64,000 bases of DNA from Archangium gephyra (lineage in GTDB: Bacteria > Myxococcota > Myxococcia > Myxococcales > Myxococcaceae): contig NZ_CP011509.1 in NCBI RefSeq assembly GCF_001027285.1, positions 8,704,501 to 8,768,500 on the forward strand, read 5' to 3'. Each line of letters starts with the position of its first letter. The stretch's first letter is position 1. Both the position numbers and the translations under genes were made by a program. Under the pieces are notes generated by a model that worked only from the letters and a program-made list of their open reading frames with translations, was not told where the DNA came from and did not search any database. Below are positions 8,779 through 16,999 of the stretch, piece by piece.

Positions 8779-10134
8779 ATGCAAGCCCTGACGAACCTGT
8801 TCTCCCGCTCGCCCCGGAAGGCGGAACTCCGGGAGGGAATCCCCGTCCTCCCTGGCGCCGTGCCTGTCCTGGGACATGCCCCGTACACCCTGGGCAACGC
8901 CCTCACCTTCCTCCGGGACGCGGAGTCCAAGGTGGGCCCGCTGTTCTGGACGAAGAACATCGGCCGCTACACGCTCGTGTGCATGGGCGAGCCCGGCTTC
9001 GAGCTGCTCAAGAACAAGGTGACCAGCAGCGAGTTCATCCGCGAGGGGTCTCCGGATTTCATCGGTGACTCCCTCATGTCGCGGGATGGGGCCTCCCACC
9101 GCAACCTGCGCTCGGCCATGAGCGCGGCCTTCACGCCCCGGGGCCTGACCGCCAGCGGCGCCGCCTCCATCGCGGCCGAGGTCGTCGAGTCCTACACGTC
9201 CCGCCTTCCCCAGGAGCCCTTCTCCCTGCTGGATCTCACCCAGGGGCTCACGCTCGACGTCATCTTCCGCATCATCGGCATCGACAACGAGGAGCTCGCG
9301 GCCTGGAACCGCAACTACCGCGAGTTCGTGCTGGGCGCCCTCCCCATCAAGCTCGACTTCCCCTACTCGCCCGCGCGGCGCGCCAGGCAGGGGAAGCAGT
9401 GGCTCGACTCGCGCCTCTCCAACCTGATCTCCAAGGCGCGCGGCAAGCCGGAGATGCCGGGCACGCTCTCGGCGCTGCTCAAGGCGCGCGATGAGGAGGG
9501 CAAGGAGCTCACCGAGGACGAGCTCATCCAGAACCTGCGCCTGCTGGCGCTCGCGGGGCACGAGACGTCCGCGTCGGTGATGGCGTGGATGGGCATCGTG
9601 CTCGCCCAGCAGCCCGCGCTCTGGGAGCAACTCCGGGACGAGGCGATGGCGGCCCCGGCCATGCCCCGCTCGCCCGAGGAGCTCAAGCGCCATCCCTTCG
9701 CCGAGGCGCTCTTCCGCGAGGTGCTGCGCCTCTACCCGCCCGTGTCGTGGACGGGGCGCGAGGCCATCGAGGACCTCGAGCTGTACGGCAAGCGCGTGCC
9801 CAAGGGCACGACGATCCTCGTCCCCGTGGGCACCTACGGCCACGACCCGAAGCTCTTCCCCGACCCGGAGCGCTGCGATCCCACGCGCTGGATGGGCAGG
9901 CGGTTGCCGCCGTCGGCCATCGAGACCGCGGCGTTCGGCGGTGGCCCGCACTTCTGCCTGGGCTACCACCTGGCCTGGGTGGAGCTCGTGCAGTTCGCCA
10001 CGGGCTTCGCTCGCGAGGTGGCGCGCCGCGGAATGAAGCCCCAGCTCGCCCCGGGAACCGCGGAGCCCAAGCTGACCTACTTCCCCTTCGGTGCTCCCCC
10101 GAAGAAGACGCGCATCCAGCTCGTGCCGGCCTGA
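8779..10134 (+). CDS. Cytochrome P450
   Basis: A P450 monooxygenase of about 451 residues. It carries the I-helix oxygen-activation motif AGHETS, the K-helix EVLR (ExxR), an SWTGREA/DLELYGKRVPKGT segment, and the haem loop FGGGPHFCLGYHLAW with the cysteine thiolate ligand. There is no membrane anchor, so it is a soluble class I type that needs separate redox partners; none are adjacent. Candidate starts are ATG 8737, 8767 and 8779, none with a clear ribosome site; 8779 was chosen because the family N-terminus follows closely. No substrate can be inferred from the neighbours. Confidence 0.9.
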   Translation: MQALTNLFSRSPRKAELREGIPVLPGAVPVLGHAPYTLGNALTFLRDAESKVGPLFWTKNIGRYTLVCMGEPGFELLKNKVTSSEFIREGSPDFIGDSLMSRDGASHRNLRSAMSAAFTPRGLTASGAASIAAEVVESYTSRLPQEPFSLLDLTQGLTLDVIFRIIGIDNEELAAWNRNYREFVLGALPIKLDFPYSPARRARQGKQWLDSRLSNLISKARGKPEMPGTLSALLKARDEEGKELTEDELIQNLRLLALAGHETSASVMAWMGIVLAQQPALWEQLRDEAMAAPAMPRSPEELKRHPFAEALFREVLRLYPPVSWTGREAIEDLELYGKRVPKGTTILVPVGTYGHDPKLFPDPERCDPTRWMGRRLPPSAIETAAFGGGPHFCLGYHLAWVELVQFATGFAREVARRGMKPQLAPGTAEPKLTYFPFGAPPKKTRIQLVPA

Positions 10135-10172
10135 GTGCCTGGCGGCCAGTACCCGCGGTACAGCGGCGTTTC

Positions 10173-10223
10173 ACACGAGGTATGCCTCCTCGCGAGGGAT
10201 ACCCCGTGTATCCTCGCGAGGGC
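10173..10223 (+). promoter_or_regulatory. Hairpin and paired palindromes before CHAT gene
   Basis: A dyad with arms ACACGAGGTAT (10173-10183) and ATACCCCGTGT (10199-10209), 10 of 11 positions paired, encloses an inner CCTC/GAGG stem. The palindrome CCTCGCGAGG occurs twice, at 10188-10197 and 10212-10221, exactly 24 bases apart. The second copy contains the GAGG closest to ATG 10224. It could be a protein operator or an RNA structure in which one copy pairs with the other and hides the ribosome site. If translation starts at the in-frame ATG 10182 instead, the repeats are partly coding. Confidence 0.5.
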
Positions 10224-12299
10224 ATGGCTAGAGCGGAGCGGAATCCCTGGCTGGAACTCACCATCTCGCGTGTCGGCGCCGAGATGCGGATCTCGGCCCG
10301 CAGCAGCCGTGAGGAGAATCCTCCGCCGCACACCCTCGACCCGGCCCTGTCCACGGGGCTGCTGCAGCAGTTCGCCACGAACCTCCAGCGCGCGGTCGAG
10401 GACGCCGGGCCCATCGAACAGGGGCTGCTCCATCAGTCCCACGCGCTCCACGAGGCCATCTTCCAGGGGGAGCTCCAGAAGACACTGGCCCGGTTGCTCG
10501 AGGCGGCGGAGGACCGGAAGGTCCTGCTGCGTTTCATGCTCCATGACAGCGAGCTCAAGGGCTTCCCCTGGGAGGCCCTCTGCGAGCCCCGCACGAGCCG
10601 CCACTTCCTGGGCAACTCGCCGACGCTGTTCCCCGTCCGGGGCATCCATACCGGTGAGCCGTGGCAGCCGCGCGAGGTCCGCAAGGGCGTCAGCTTGATG
10701 GTGGTGGCCCCCTCGGATCTCACGATGCACGAGCCCCTGCGGCTCAAGCTGCAGGAGTCCATCGAGGCCGGAGAGCTGACCTGGCTCGAGCCCATCGCCG
10801 GCATCGGGGCGGACAAGGAATACTTCTTCGAGCGCTTGAGGGACGAGCCAGAGCTCCACATCCTCCACTTCATCGGCCATGGGCGCGTCCACCAGGACAC
10901 GCCCCAGCTGCGGTTCGTGGACCCCGATGGCCAGGAGCACTGGCTGGACGTCGAGCTGCTGGCCCAGGAGATCAAACAGCTGGATCGCAAGGATCTGCGG
11001 CTGATCGTCCTCGAGGCCTGCCGGGGAGCCGAGCCGGGACCGCTGGCCAGCGCGGCGGAGCTGCTGCTGCGCTACGGCGTCGAGGCCGTCATCGCCTACC
11101 TGTGGCCGGTGGATGCCGATGTGGCCCGGCTGTGCTCGACCGCCTTCTACAAGGGGCTCACCAGCGCGACGAAGCAGCAGGGGGACGTGGCCCAGAGCCT
11201 CAACGTCGCGAGGCGGATGGTGCTCAGCAGCAAGTCCTCGAGCAGCGCCGCCGCCTTCTCGCCCGTGCTGTACCTGCGCGGCAGCAACCCCGTCCTGTTC
11301 AACTTCAAGCGCCGCAAGCTGGCTCCCGCGCTCACCGCCCCCAAGGAGCAGCCCGCGCTCCCCCCCGCCCTCCAGTGGCTGCTCCGGCAGCGCTTCTCCC
11401 TAGTGCTGGGGGACCGGTGGAGGAACGAGCGGCCCCTGCTGGAGCAATTCCGCGAGCGGCTCCAGCAGCGGCTCCGGGAGGATGGCCAGGAGCACCTGCC
11501 CGAGGGACTGCCGATCAGCGCCCTCACCCAGCGCTACGCCTTGCGCATCAACAAGAGCGCGCTGGAGGTCGTCTTCCGGGACCTGTTCGAGAACCTCGCC
11601 CGCCACTCGCCGCTCGTCGAGGCGCTGGCGCGCTGGCTCGCCCCCGGTTTCCACATCACCCTGCTGCGGCTGCCGGTGCTGGAGTTCGCGCTGGCCCGGC
11701 AGCAGCCGGGACGGACGATCTGCACGCTCCAGCCCTCGGGACCCGAAGGGTCGCGGATCCGCGTGATGTGGCGCACCGCCCACCAGGGAGACAATTGGAA
11801 GAGCCTGCAGCTCCAGGCCCGGCCGGAACCAGGATCGCCCCTGGAGGACAGCCTGGTCCAGGAGATGACCCAGGCCCTGAATCCCCGCCAGTCCATCGTG
11901 CTGGCCCGCCCCTATCGCGGCTATCCGCCCAGCCATCCCTTCGAGCTCGAGGAGCCCTTCCTCACCGAGGACGACTACCTGCAGGGCGCCTGGAGGCTGG
12001 AGAACGGACTGCCTCCGGATCTCGCCACGCCCCTGCTCGCCGCGGTGCGCAACCAGCCGGCGCTCCTGATGGGCATGTCCATCCTGACCTGGCACCACCG
12101 GATGCTGCTGCACCGGCTCTTCGATGGAAAGAAGCTGCCGGACAGGAGCCTCGTCCTGTTGGAGCCCGGCGAGAAGGAGCAGGTGCTGTGGGAGCGGGGA
12201 GATGGTCTGCCCAGCAAGCAGGGCGTCCGGGCGCTGGAGCTGGGTGACGCGGCGCTCATCGCCCAGCTCGAGGCCCACGCTCCTCCCGAGGTCCCATGA
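10224..12299 (+). CDS. CHAT protease fused to SIR2-like domain
   Basis: A 691-residue two-domain protein. Residues about 1-355 form a CHAT (caspase-fold) cysteine protease: His219 lies in HILHFIGHG and Cys266 in LIVLEACRGAEPG, followed by the VIAYLWPVDAD strand typical of the family. Residues about 380-690 resemble the C-terminal half of SIR2-like proteins found in conflict systems, with FLTEDDYL, LLMGMSILTWHHRMLLHRLF and a final ALELGD segment. The NAD-binding GAGxS and catalytic Asn/His motifs are not recognisable, so that domain looks enzymatically inactive. The stop overlaps the next gene's start (ATGA). An in-frame ATG at 10182 is an alternative start. Confidence 0.8.
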   Translation: MARAERNPWLELTISRVGAEMRISARSSREENPPPHTLDPALSTGLLQQFATNLQRAVEDAGPIEQGLLHQSHALHEAIFQGELQKTLARLLEAAEDRKVLLRFMLHDSELKGFPWEALCEPRTSRHFLGNSPTLFPVRGIHTGEPWQPREVRKGVSLMVVAPSDLTMHEPLRLKLQESIEAGELTWLEPIAGIGADKEYFFERLRDEPELHILHFIGHGRVHQDTPQLRFVDPDGQEHWLDVELLAQEIKQLDRKDLRLIVLEACRGAEPGPLASAAELLLRYGVEAVIAYLWPVDADVARLCSTAFYKGLTSATKQQGDVAQSLNVARRMVLSSKSSSSAAAFSPVLYLRGSNPVLFNFKRRKLAPALTAPKEQPALPPALQWLLRQRFSLVLGDRWRNERPLLEQFRERLQQRLREDGQEHLPEGLPISALTQRYALRINKSALEVVFRDLFENLARHSPLVEALARWLAPGFHITLLRLPVLEFALARQQPGRTICTLQPSGPEGSRIRVMWRTAHQGDNWKSLQLQARPEPGSPLEDSLVQEMTQALNPRQSIVLARPYRGYPPSHPFELEEPFLTEDDYLQGAWRLENGLPPDLATPLLAAVRNQPALLMGMSILTWHHRMLLHRLFDGKKLPDRSLVLLEPGEKEQVLWERGDGLPSKQGVRALELGDAALIAQLEAHAPPEVP

Positions 12300-15200
12300 G
12301 CACCCACGAGCTCCTGGAGTCCATGCTCGCCAGCGGCAAGCTGCTCGATCCCGCCACGGCTGGCGCGGCCCAGCTCAATCCCTTCCCGGGCCCCCAGCCC
12401 TACCGCACCAGCGACCGGGACCGGTTCTTCGGCCGGGAGGAGATGACGCAACGGCTGGTGAGCCACATCCTCGCCTACTCGTGCACCACGCTCTCCGGCC
12501 CCTCGGGGGCGGGCAAGTCCTCGCTGGTGCGCGCCGGGGCCATTCCCCTGCTGGAGGAGGAGCACGAGCACCGCACCGTCATCATCGACGGGTGGCCCTC
12601 CGACAAGGCGCCCCTGGACTGGCTCGTCGAGTCCATGTTCGACCAGCTCGAGCTGGAGCGGGGCGCCGCGTCCGGCGAAGGCGTGGACGGGGCGCCCGGG
12701 GCCCATGAGGCGCTGGACGGGGCCGTGCGGCTGGCCTTCCTGGGCTCGGAGCAACCCATCCTGCTCTACCTGGATCAGCTCGAGCAGCTCTTCTTCCCCT
12801 CGCGGGATGTGAAGAGGGCGGACGCCCTCCTCGAGCGCCTGGAGGCGCTCACCCGCCAGTCCACGCCGCGCGTGCGGCTCCTGCTGGCGCTGCGAGAAGA
12901 CTACCTGGGGCCCTTCCGGGAGCGGGTGCGCGGGCGCAGGGTGCTGCTGGAGCACGGGTTCCGGCTGGGCCCGCTCACGGTGGCGGAGATGCAGAGCGTG
13001 GCCTGCCGGGCGGCGGCGGCGGGCAGGCCGTCCCTGAAGTGGTCCCCCGAGCAGCTGCGGGAGCTGCTCCTCCAGGTGCGCACCCCCGGGCAGGACAAGT
13101 CCCCCGAAGCGGAAGTGCAGGCCACGTACGCGCAGATCGTCTGCCGGACGCTGTGGGAGCAGGAGGTGCGGGGCGAGGACCCGGTGGTGCTGATCGAGGC
13201 GGCGCCCATCCTCAACCGCTACCTGGAGTCGACCCTGGACGAGCTGGGGCCGCTGCGGACGGACGCCGAGCGGCTGCTGGAGGATCGGCTGATCGACGAG
13301 ACCGGCGGCCGGACGCTGTTGATGGAGAACCAGGCGCGCACGGCGCTGCGTGCGGAGAGCGCGGAGCAGGTGCTGCTGCACCTGGAGCGGGCGCGGGTGC
13401 TGCGAGCGGAGGAGCACCAGGGCAGCCGGTATTTCGAGCTGGGGCACGACTGGCTGGCCAGGAAGGTGCTGGAGCTGAAGCGGGAGCGGTTGAGGCGGGA
13501 GTGGGAGCAGGCGCGCCAGCAGCGGCAGGAGGCGGAGCGCAGGAAGCGCGAGGAAGCGGAGGCGCGCTACAAGCTCCAGCAAGCCCAGGAGCGCAAGCAG
13601 CGGGAGGCGGAGGAGCGCAGGCTGTACGAGGAGGCGGAGGCGGCGGAGAAGCGCAGGCTTCGCGAGGAGACGGAGCTGCGCGTGAGAGGCGCGGCGCAGC
13701 GGACGCGGAAGTTGCGGCACGTCGCCATGACGGCGCTCACGGCCCTGCTGTTGGTGTCCACGCTGCTCGTCTGGATGGCGCTGCAGCAGGCGGTGGTGGC
13801 GGAGGCCCGGAGCCAGGCGCTCGCCCGGGAGGGCCGGGCGCACGATCTGGCCTTGATGGCGGGTGCGCGGGAGTTGGCGAGCCGCAACCAGCCGGCGCTG
13901 GCTTCGAAGCTGCTGCTGGAGCTCTTCCGGCCGGAGGAGATGCGGGGGTGGCTGGCGCTCACCTATGAGGTGCTGAACGCCCACCCGCCCCAGGTGACGC
14001 TGGGGGAGCGCCAGGCGCTGTCCGCCGCGTTCAGCCTGGATGGGCGGTTCATCGTCACGGCCTCGGAGGACGGCACGGCACGGGTGTGGACCGCCGGGGG
14101 CGCGGGCCCCCTCACGGAGCTTCGGGGACACACGGGGGCCGTGCTGTCCGCCGCGTTCAGCCCGGATGGGCGGCTGCTCGTCACGGCCTCGGAGGACGGC
14201 ACGGCGCGGGTGTGGAACGCCGATGGCTCGGGCGCTCCCGTGGTGCTCCAGGGTCACGGGAAGGCGGTCCTCTCCGCCGCGTTCAGCCCGGATGGACAGC
14301 GCGTGCTCACCGCCTCGGAGGACGGCACCGCGCGGGTGTGGAGCACGGGGGGCGCGGGCCCCCTCTTGGAGCTCCGGGGACACCAGGGGGGCCTGACCTC
14401 GGCCGCGTTCAGCCCGGATGGGCAGCTGCTCGTCACGGCCTCGGAGGACGGCACGGCACGGGTGTGGAGCGCCAGCGCGGGACGTCCGCTCACGGTGCTC
14501 CAGGGACATGAATGGCTCGTCCGCTCGGCCGCGTTCAGCGCGGATGGGCGGCGCATCGTCACCGCCTCCTGGGATGGCACGGCGCGGCTCTGGAACGTGG
14601 AGGGCACGGGCACACCGGTGGTCCTCCAGGGCCACGAGGGCTGGGTCGTCTCCGCGGTGTTCAGCCCGGATGGACAGCGCGTCCTCACCGCCTCGGAGGA
14701 CGGCACCGCGCGGGTGTGGCGCGCCGACGGCACGAAGGAGCTCCGGGTGCTCCAGGGGTACGGGGGGAGCGTCCGTTCCGCCGTGTTCAGCCCGGATGGC
14801 CGGTCCATCCTCACCACGTCCAAGGACGGAACGGCGCGGGTGTGGCACACCGATGGACCGGAACTTCCCGCGCGGCTTCCGGCTCAAGAAGAGAAGATCA
14901 TCTCCGAGGCCCTCCTCTCGGAGGGCCAGCGCGTCCGCACCGCCTCGGAAGACGGCACCGCGCGGGTGTGGCGCACCGATGGCTCCAGGGCCCCCGTGGT
15001 GCTCCCCGGGCATGAGGGCCAGCTCACCTCCGCCGCCTTCAGTCAGGACGGACGGCACGTCGCCACCGCCACCCTGGACGGCACGGTGCGGGTGTGGAGC
15101 GCGAGCGAGGGACGTCCGCTCACGGTGCTCCAGGGGCACGAGAGCCAGGTCACCTCCGTGGCCTTCAGCCCGGACGGCCAGCGCCTCGTCACGGCCTCCT

Positions 15201-15514
15201 CGGATGGCACGGCGCGCGTGTGGAACGCCGATGGATCGGGGATCCCCCTGGTGCTCCGGGACCAGGGCGAGGGAGTCACCGCCGCCGCGTTCAGCCCGGA
15301 CGGCCAGAGCGTCATCACGCTCTCCGCGGCGGGAAGCGCCCTGCGTTGGCCCTTGTCCTTCTCCGCGCTCCGGCAGGCGCTCGACGACGTCAACGCCGAC
15401 TGCCTGCCCATCGAGCTGCGGCGGCTCTATCTGGACGAGAGCGACACGGAAGCCCGGCGGCAATACGAGACCTGCGAGCAACGTCACGGCCGCCTCACCC
15501 CGAGCGAGCACTGA
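12296..15514 (+). CDS. nSTAND ATPase with membrane helix and WD40 repeats
   Basis: A 1072-residue STAND-type NTPase. NPFPGPQPYRTSDRDRFFGR (residues 29-48) is the nSTAND1 entry motif. Walker A is GPSGAGKSS (68-76) and a Walker B-like stretch PILLYLDQLEQLFF lies near 155-168. Residues about 395-470 are a highly charged coiled coil, then one membrane helix (about 475-497). From residue 573 about 11 WD40 repeats follow at a strict 42-residue period, and a short C-terminal tail ends the protein. STAND proteins bind a signal through the repeat domain, then hydrolyse ATP and oligomerise to activate an effector, here plausibly the CHAT protein translated just upstream. Confidence 0.86.
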   Translation: MSTHELLESMLASGKLLDPATAGAAQLNPFPGPQPYRTSDRDRFFGREEMTQRLVSHILAYSCTTLSGPSGAGKSSLVRAGAIPLLEEEHEHRTVIIDGWPSDKAPLDWLVESMFDQLELERGAASGEGVDGAPGAHEALDGAVRLAFLGSEQPILLYLDQLEQLFFPSRDVKRADALLERLEALTRQSTPRVRLLLALREDYLGPFRERVRGRRVLLEHGFRLGPLTVAEMQSVACRAAAAGRPSLKWSPEQLRELLLQVRTPGQDKSPEAEVQATYAQIVCRTLWEQEVRGEDPVVLIEAAPILNRYLESTLDELGPLRTDAERLLEDRLIDETGGRTLLMENQARTALRAESAEQVLLHLERARVLRAEEHQGSRYFELGHDWLARKVLELKRERLRREWEQARQQRQEAERRKREEAEARYKLQQAQERKQREAEERRLYEEAEAAEKRRLREETELRVRGAAQRTRKLRHVAMTALTALLLVSTLLVWMALQQAVVAEARSQALAREGRAHDLALMAGARELASRNQPALASKLLLELFRPEEMRGWLALTYEVLNAHPPQVTLGERQALSAAFSLDGRFIVTASEDGTARVWTAGGAGPLTELRGHTGAVLSAAFSPDGRLLVTASEDGTARVWNADGSGAPVVLQGHGKAVLSAAFSPDGQRVLTASEDGTARVWSTGGAGPLLELRGHQGGLTSAAFSPDGQLLVTASEDGTARVWSASAGRPLTVLQGHEWLVRSAAFSADGRRIVTASWDGTARLWNVEGTGTPVVLQGHEGWVVSAVFSPDGQRVLTASEDGTARVWRADGTKELRVLQGYGGSVRSAVFSPDGRSILTTSKDGTARVWHTDGPELPARLPAQEEKIISEALLSEGQRVRTASEDGTARVWRTDGSRAPVVLPGHEGQLTSAAFSQDGRHVATATLDGTVRVWSASEGRPLTVLQGHESQVTSVAFSPDGQRLVTASSDGTARVWNADGSGIPLVLRDQGEGVTAAAFSPDGQSVITLSAAGSALRWPLSFSALRQALDDVNADCLPIELRRLYLDESDTEARRQYETCEQRHGRLTPSEH
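14012..15360 (+). repeat. WD40 repeats with 126-bp period
   Basis: Ten complete units of 42 codons plus a degenerate eleventh. Each contains a core close to AAFSPDGxxxxTASEDGTAR then VW, and ends in LxGH. Several units share long near-identical DNA (the TCGGAGGACGGCAC core), which indicates recent duplication or gene conversion. Unit 8 has lost the FSPDG motif and unit 11 the DGTARVW motif. Confidence 0.9.
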
Positions 15515-15532
15515 CGCCCGGTCCGGCCGTGC

Positions 15533-16999
15533 TCACACCGCCTTGAGGGGAAGCCGCACCGCGGGATCTCCCAGGAGGATGTAGCCACGCAGATCATTGC
15601 GCAGCATCCACAGCCATCCGAGCCGGGTGGAGTTGACCGGGTCTGGCTTGCGCCGGACGGCCGCGTCCTCCCGGAGCTGGTACTGCGCCATCACACTGTC
15701 ATTCACCTCGCGGTAGTAGGCCATGAGGACATCGAGCGCGACGCCCACCCGGCTGCCCTCGGCGAGGGTCTCCAACAGCTCGAGGAACCTGGAGGCGCGG
15801 CTGCGATGCAGGTTGTCCGGGTCGGCGAAGCCGATGGACCAGGCGAGATCGCTATGACCGATCACCGCCAGGGGCCCACGTGGATTGGCCAGCGCGGCCT
15901 GGGGTAGCGCGGCGAGGAATGGCCGCTCCCCGCGGCGAGGCAGGGACTGAAACACCGCATCGGGAGAGCCCGGGTACTTCCCCGCTCTGTGGAGCCGCTC
16001 CAGCCACGCATGGAAGGTGCTGTCCGGGGGCGTGGCGGCCCCGAAGCACGCCAGACAGAACCAGATGCCCTCGGGAAGGAAGGGAGTGGTGCGGAGCACC
16101 TGTCCCGAGAGAACCTGCCGGGGCCCCAGGCCCAGAGCCCCCTGCATCGCCCATTGCTGCTCGACCGAGGACCACCCTCCCGGAGGTGGGCCGAGGCCAT
16201 GGGAGGCCGAGAGCATCACCCCGGCACGAGCCTGTCCCGCGGCGCTCAGCAACCCATTCATGTCGCTCGGAGCGTACGGGACGTGCTGGATGCGCATGTC
16301 GGGGTGTTTCCGCTTCCACTTGCCCTCCATCGCCTGGAGACAGGGCTGTACGAGCAGACGCCGTGCGGACTCGGTGGCGGACGAACCATCGAGCGCCGTG
16401 AAGAACAAGGCCTCGGGGACGTCGGCGCGGTCCTGTGCGTGCTCACTGGCCAGCACCTTGCGGGCGTAGGCCGCGTAGCTCTCGAGGTCCGTCTCCCCCT
16501 TCGGCCCGGCGAAGTGCAGCCGCCCCACATAGGCGCCATGCACGAGCACGTGTTGCAGCTCGATGGACACCTGATGCAGGTCTCCGAGCACCACGAGGTA
16601 TCTCGGCCGCTCCTCCTTGGGAACGTCCTCCGCCCGGTGGACGGAGTTGCGCCACTGCACCGCCGTCTCCGCGTCCATGCCGCGAGGAACCCGGTAGCGC
16701 CGTGCACAGGCGCCCTGCTGGCGCTCCCGGTGCTGGATGAGGGGCTCGAGGGCCAGGAGCATCTCATCCCCCTCCTTCCCCTCCGGTGCGATCACCCCCC
16801 AGCGCTGCGCGGGCAGATCATTCGGATCCCTGCTGGGCGCATCGAGCGTCAGGGCCTCGGTGCGGCGAGGGAGCAGCCGGGGCTTCGGAACATCGAGGCT
16901 CTCCCGGAACTCCAGCCCCTCCTTCAGCACGGGCAGGTGCTCCCGCGCATCCGCGAGGAGCAGATGCAACCGTTCGTCAGCAGGGAGGGGGAGTGTCAC
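15533..16999 (-). CDS. C25/gingipain-like caspase-fold protein
   Basis: A 488-residue protein without a signal peptide. A strand YLVVLGDLHQVS (134-145) and GAYVGRLHF (155-163) resemble the entry of peptidase family C25. His267 in VMLSASHGLG and Cys318 in FCLACFGAATP are the expected catalytic dyad, and PLAVIGHSDLAWS plus LLGDPAVRL complete the family pattern. Cytoplasmic location suggests regulated internal proteolysis, not a secreted gingipain. The GTG start overlaps the stop of the upstream receptor gene (GTGA), implying translational coupling. It converges with the nSTAND-WD40 gene across 18 bases. The family call is from motif order only. Confidence 0.68.
   Translation of the reverse strand: MTLPLPADERLHLLLADAREHLPVLKEGLEFRESLDVPKPRLLPRRTEALTLDAPSRDPNDLPAQRWGVIAPEGKEGDEMLLALEPLIQHRERQQGACARRYRVPRGMDAETAVQWRNSVHRAEDVPKEERPRYLVVLGDLHQVSIELQHVLVHGAYVGRLHFAGPKGETDLESYAAYARKVLASEHAQDRADVPEALFFTALDGSSATESARRLLVQPCLQAMEGKWKRKHPDMRIQHVPYAPSDMNGLLSAAGQARAGVMLSASHGLGPPPGGWSSVEQQWAMQGALGLGPRQVLSGQVLRTTPFLPEGIWFCLACFGAATPPDSTFHAWLERLHRAGKYPGSPDAVFQSLPRRGERPFLAALPQAALANPRGPLAVIGHSDLAWSIGFADPDNLHRSRASRFLELLETLAEGSRVGVALDVLMAYYREVNDSVMAQYQLREDAAVRRKPDPVNSTRLGWLWMLRNDLRGYILLGDPAVRLPLKAV

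Noticed and set aside
8779-10134. P450 as part of a secondary-metabolite cluster
   Set aside because: No PKS, NRPS, terpene or redox-partner gene lies beside it.
10224-12299. CHAT protein as part of a type III-E CRISPR (gRAMP/TPR-CHAT) system
   Set aside because: No repeat array, Cas protein or TPR domain is present near the CHAT gene.
14012-15360. CRISPR-like repeat array
   Set aside because: The repeats are coding WD40 units in phase with a 42-codon period; there are no spacers.
11975-15511. Very long minus-strand frame (1178 codons) opposite the nSTAND-WD40 gene
   Set aside because: It is an antisense shadow caused by high G+C and the in-phase 126-bp repeats; its translation is Arg/Gly/His-rich without any domain, and it has no ribosome site.
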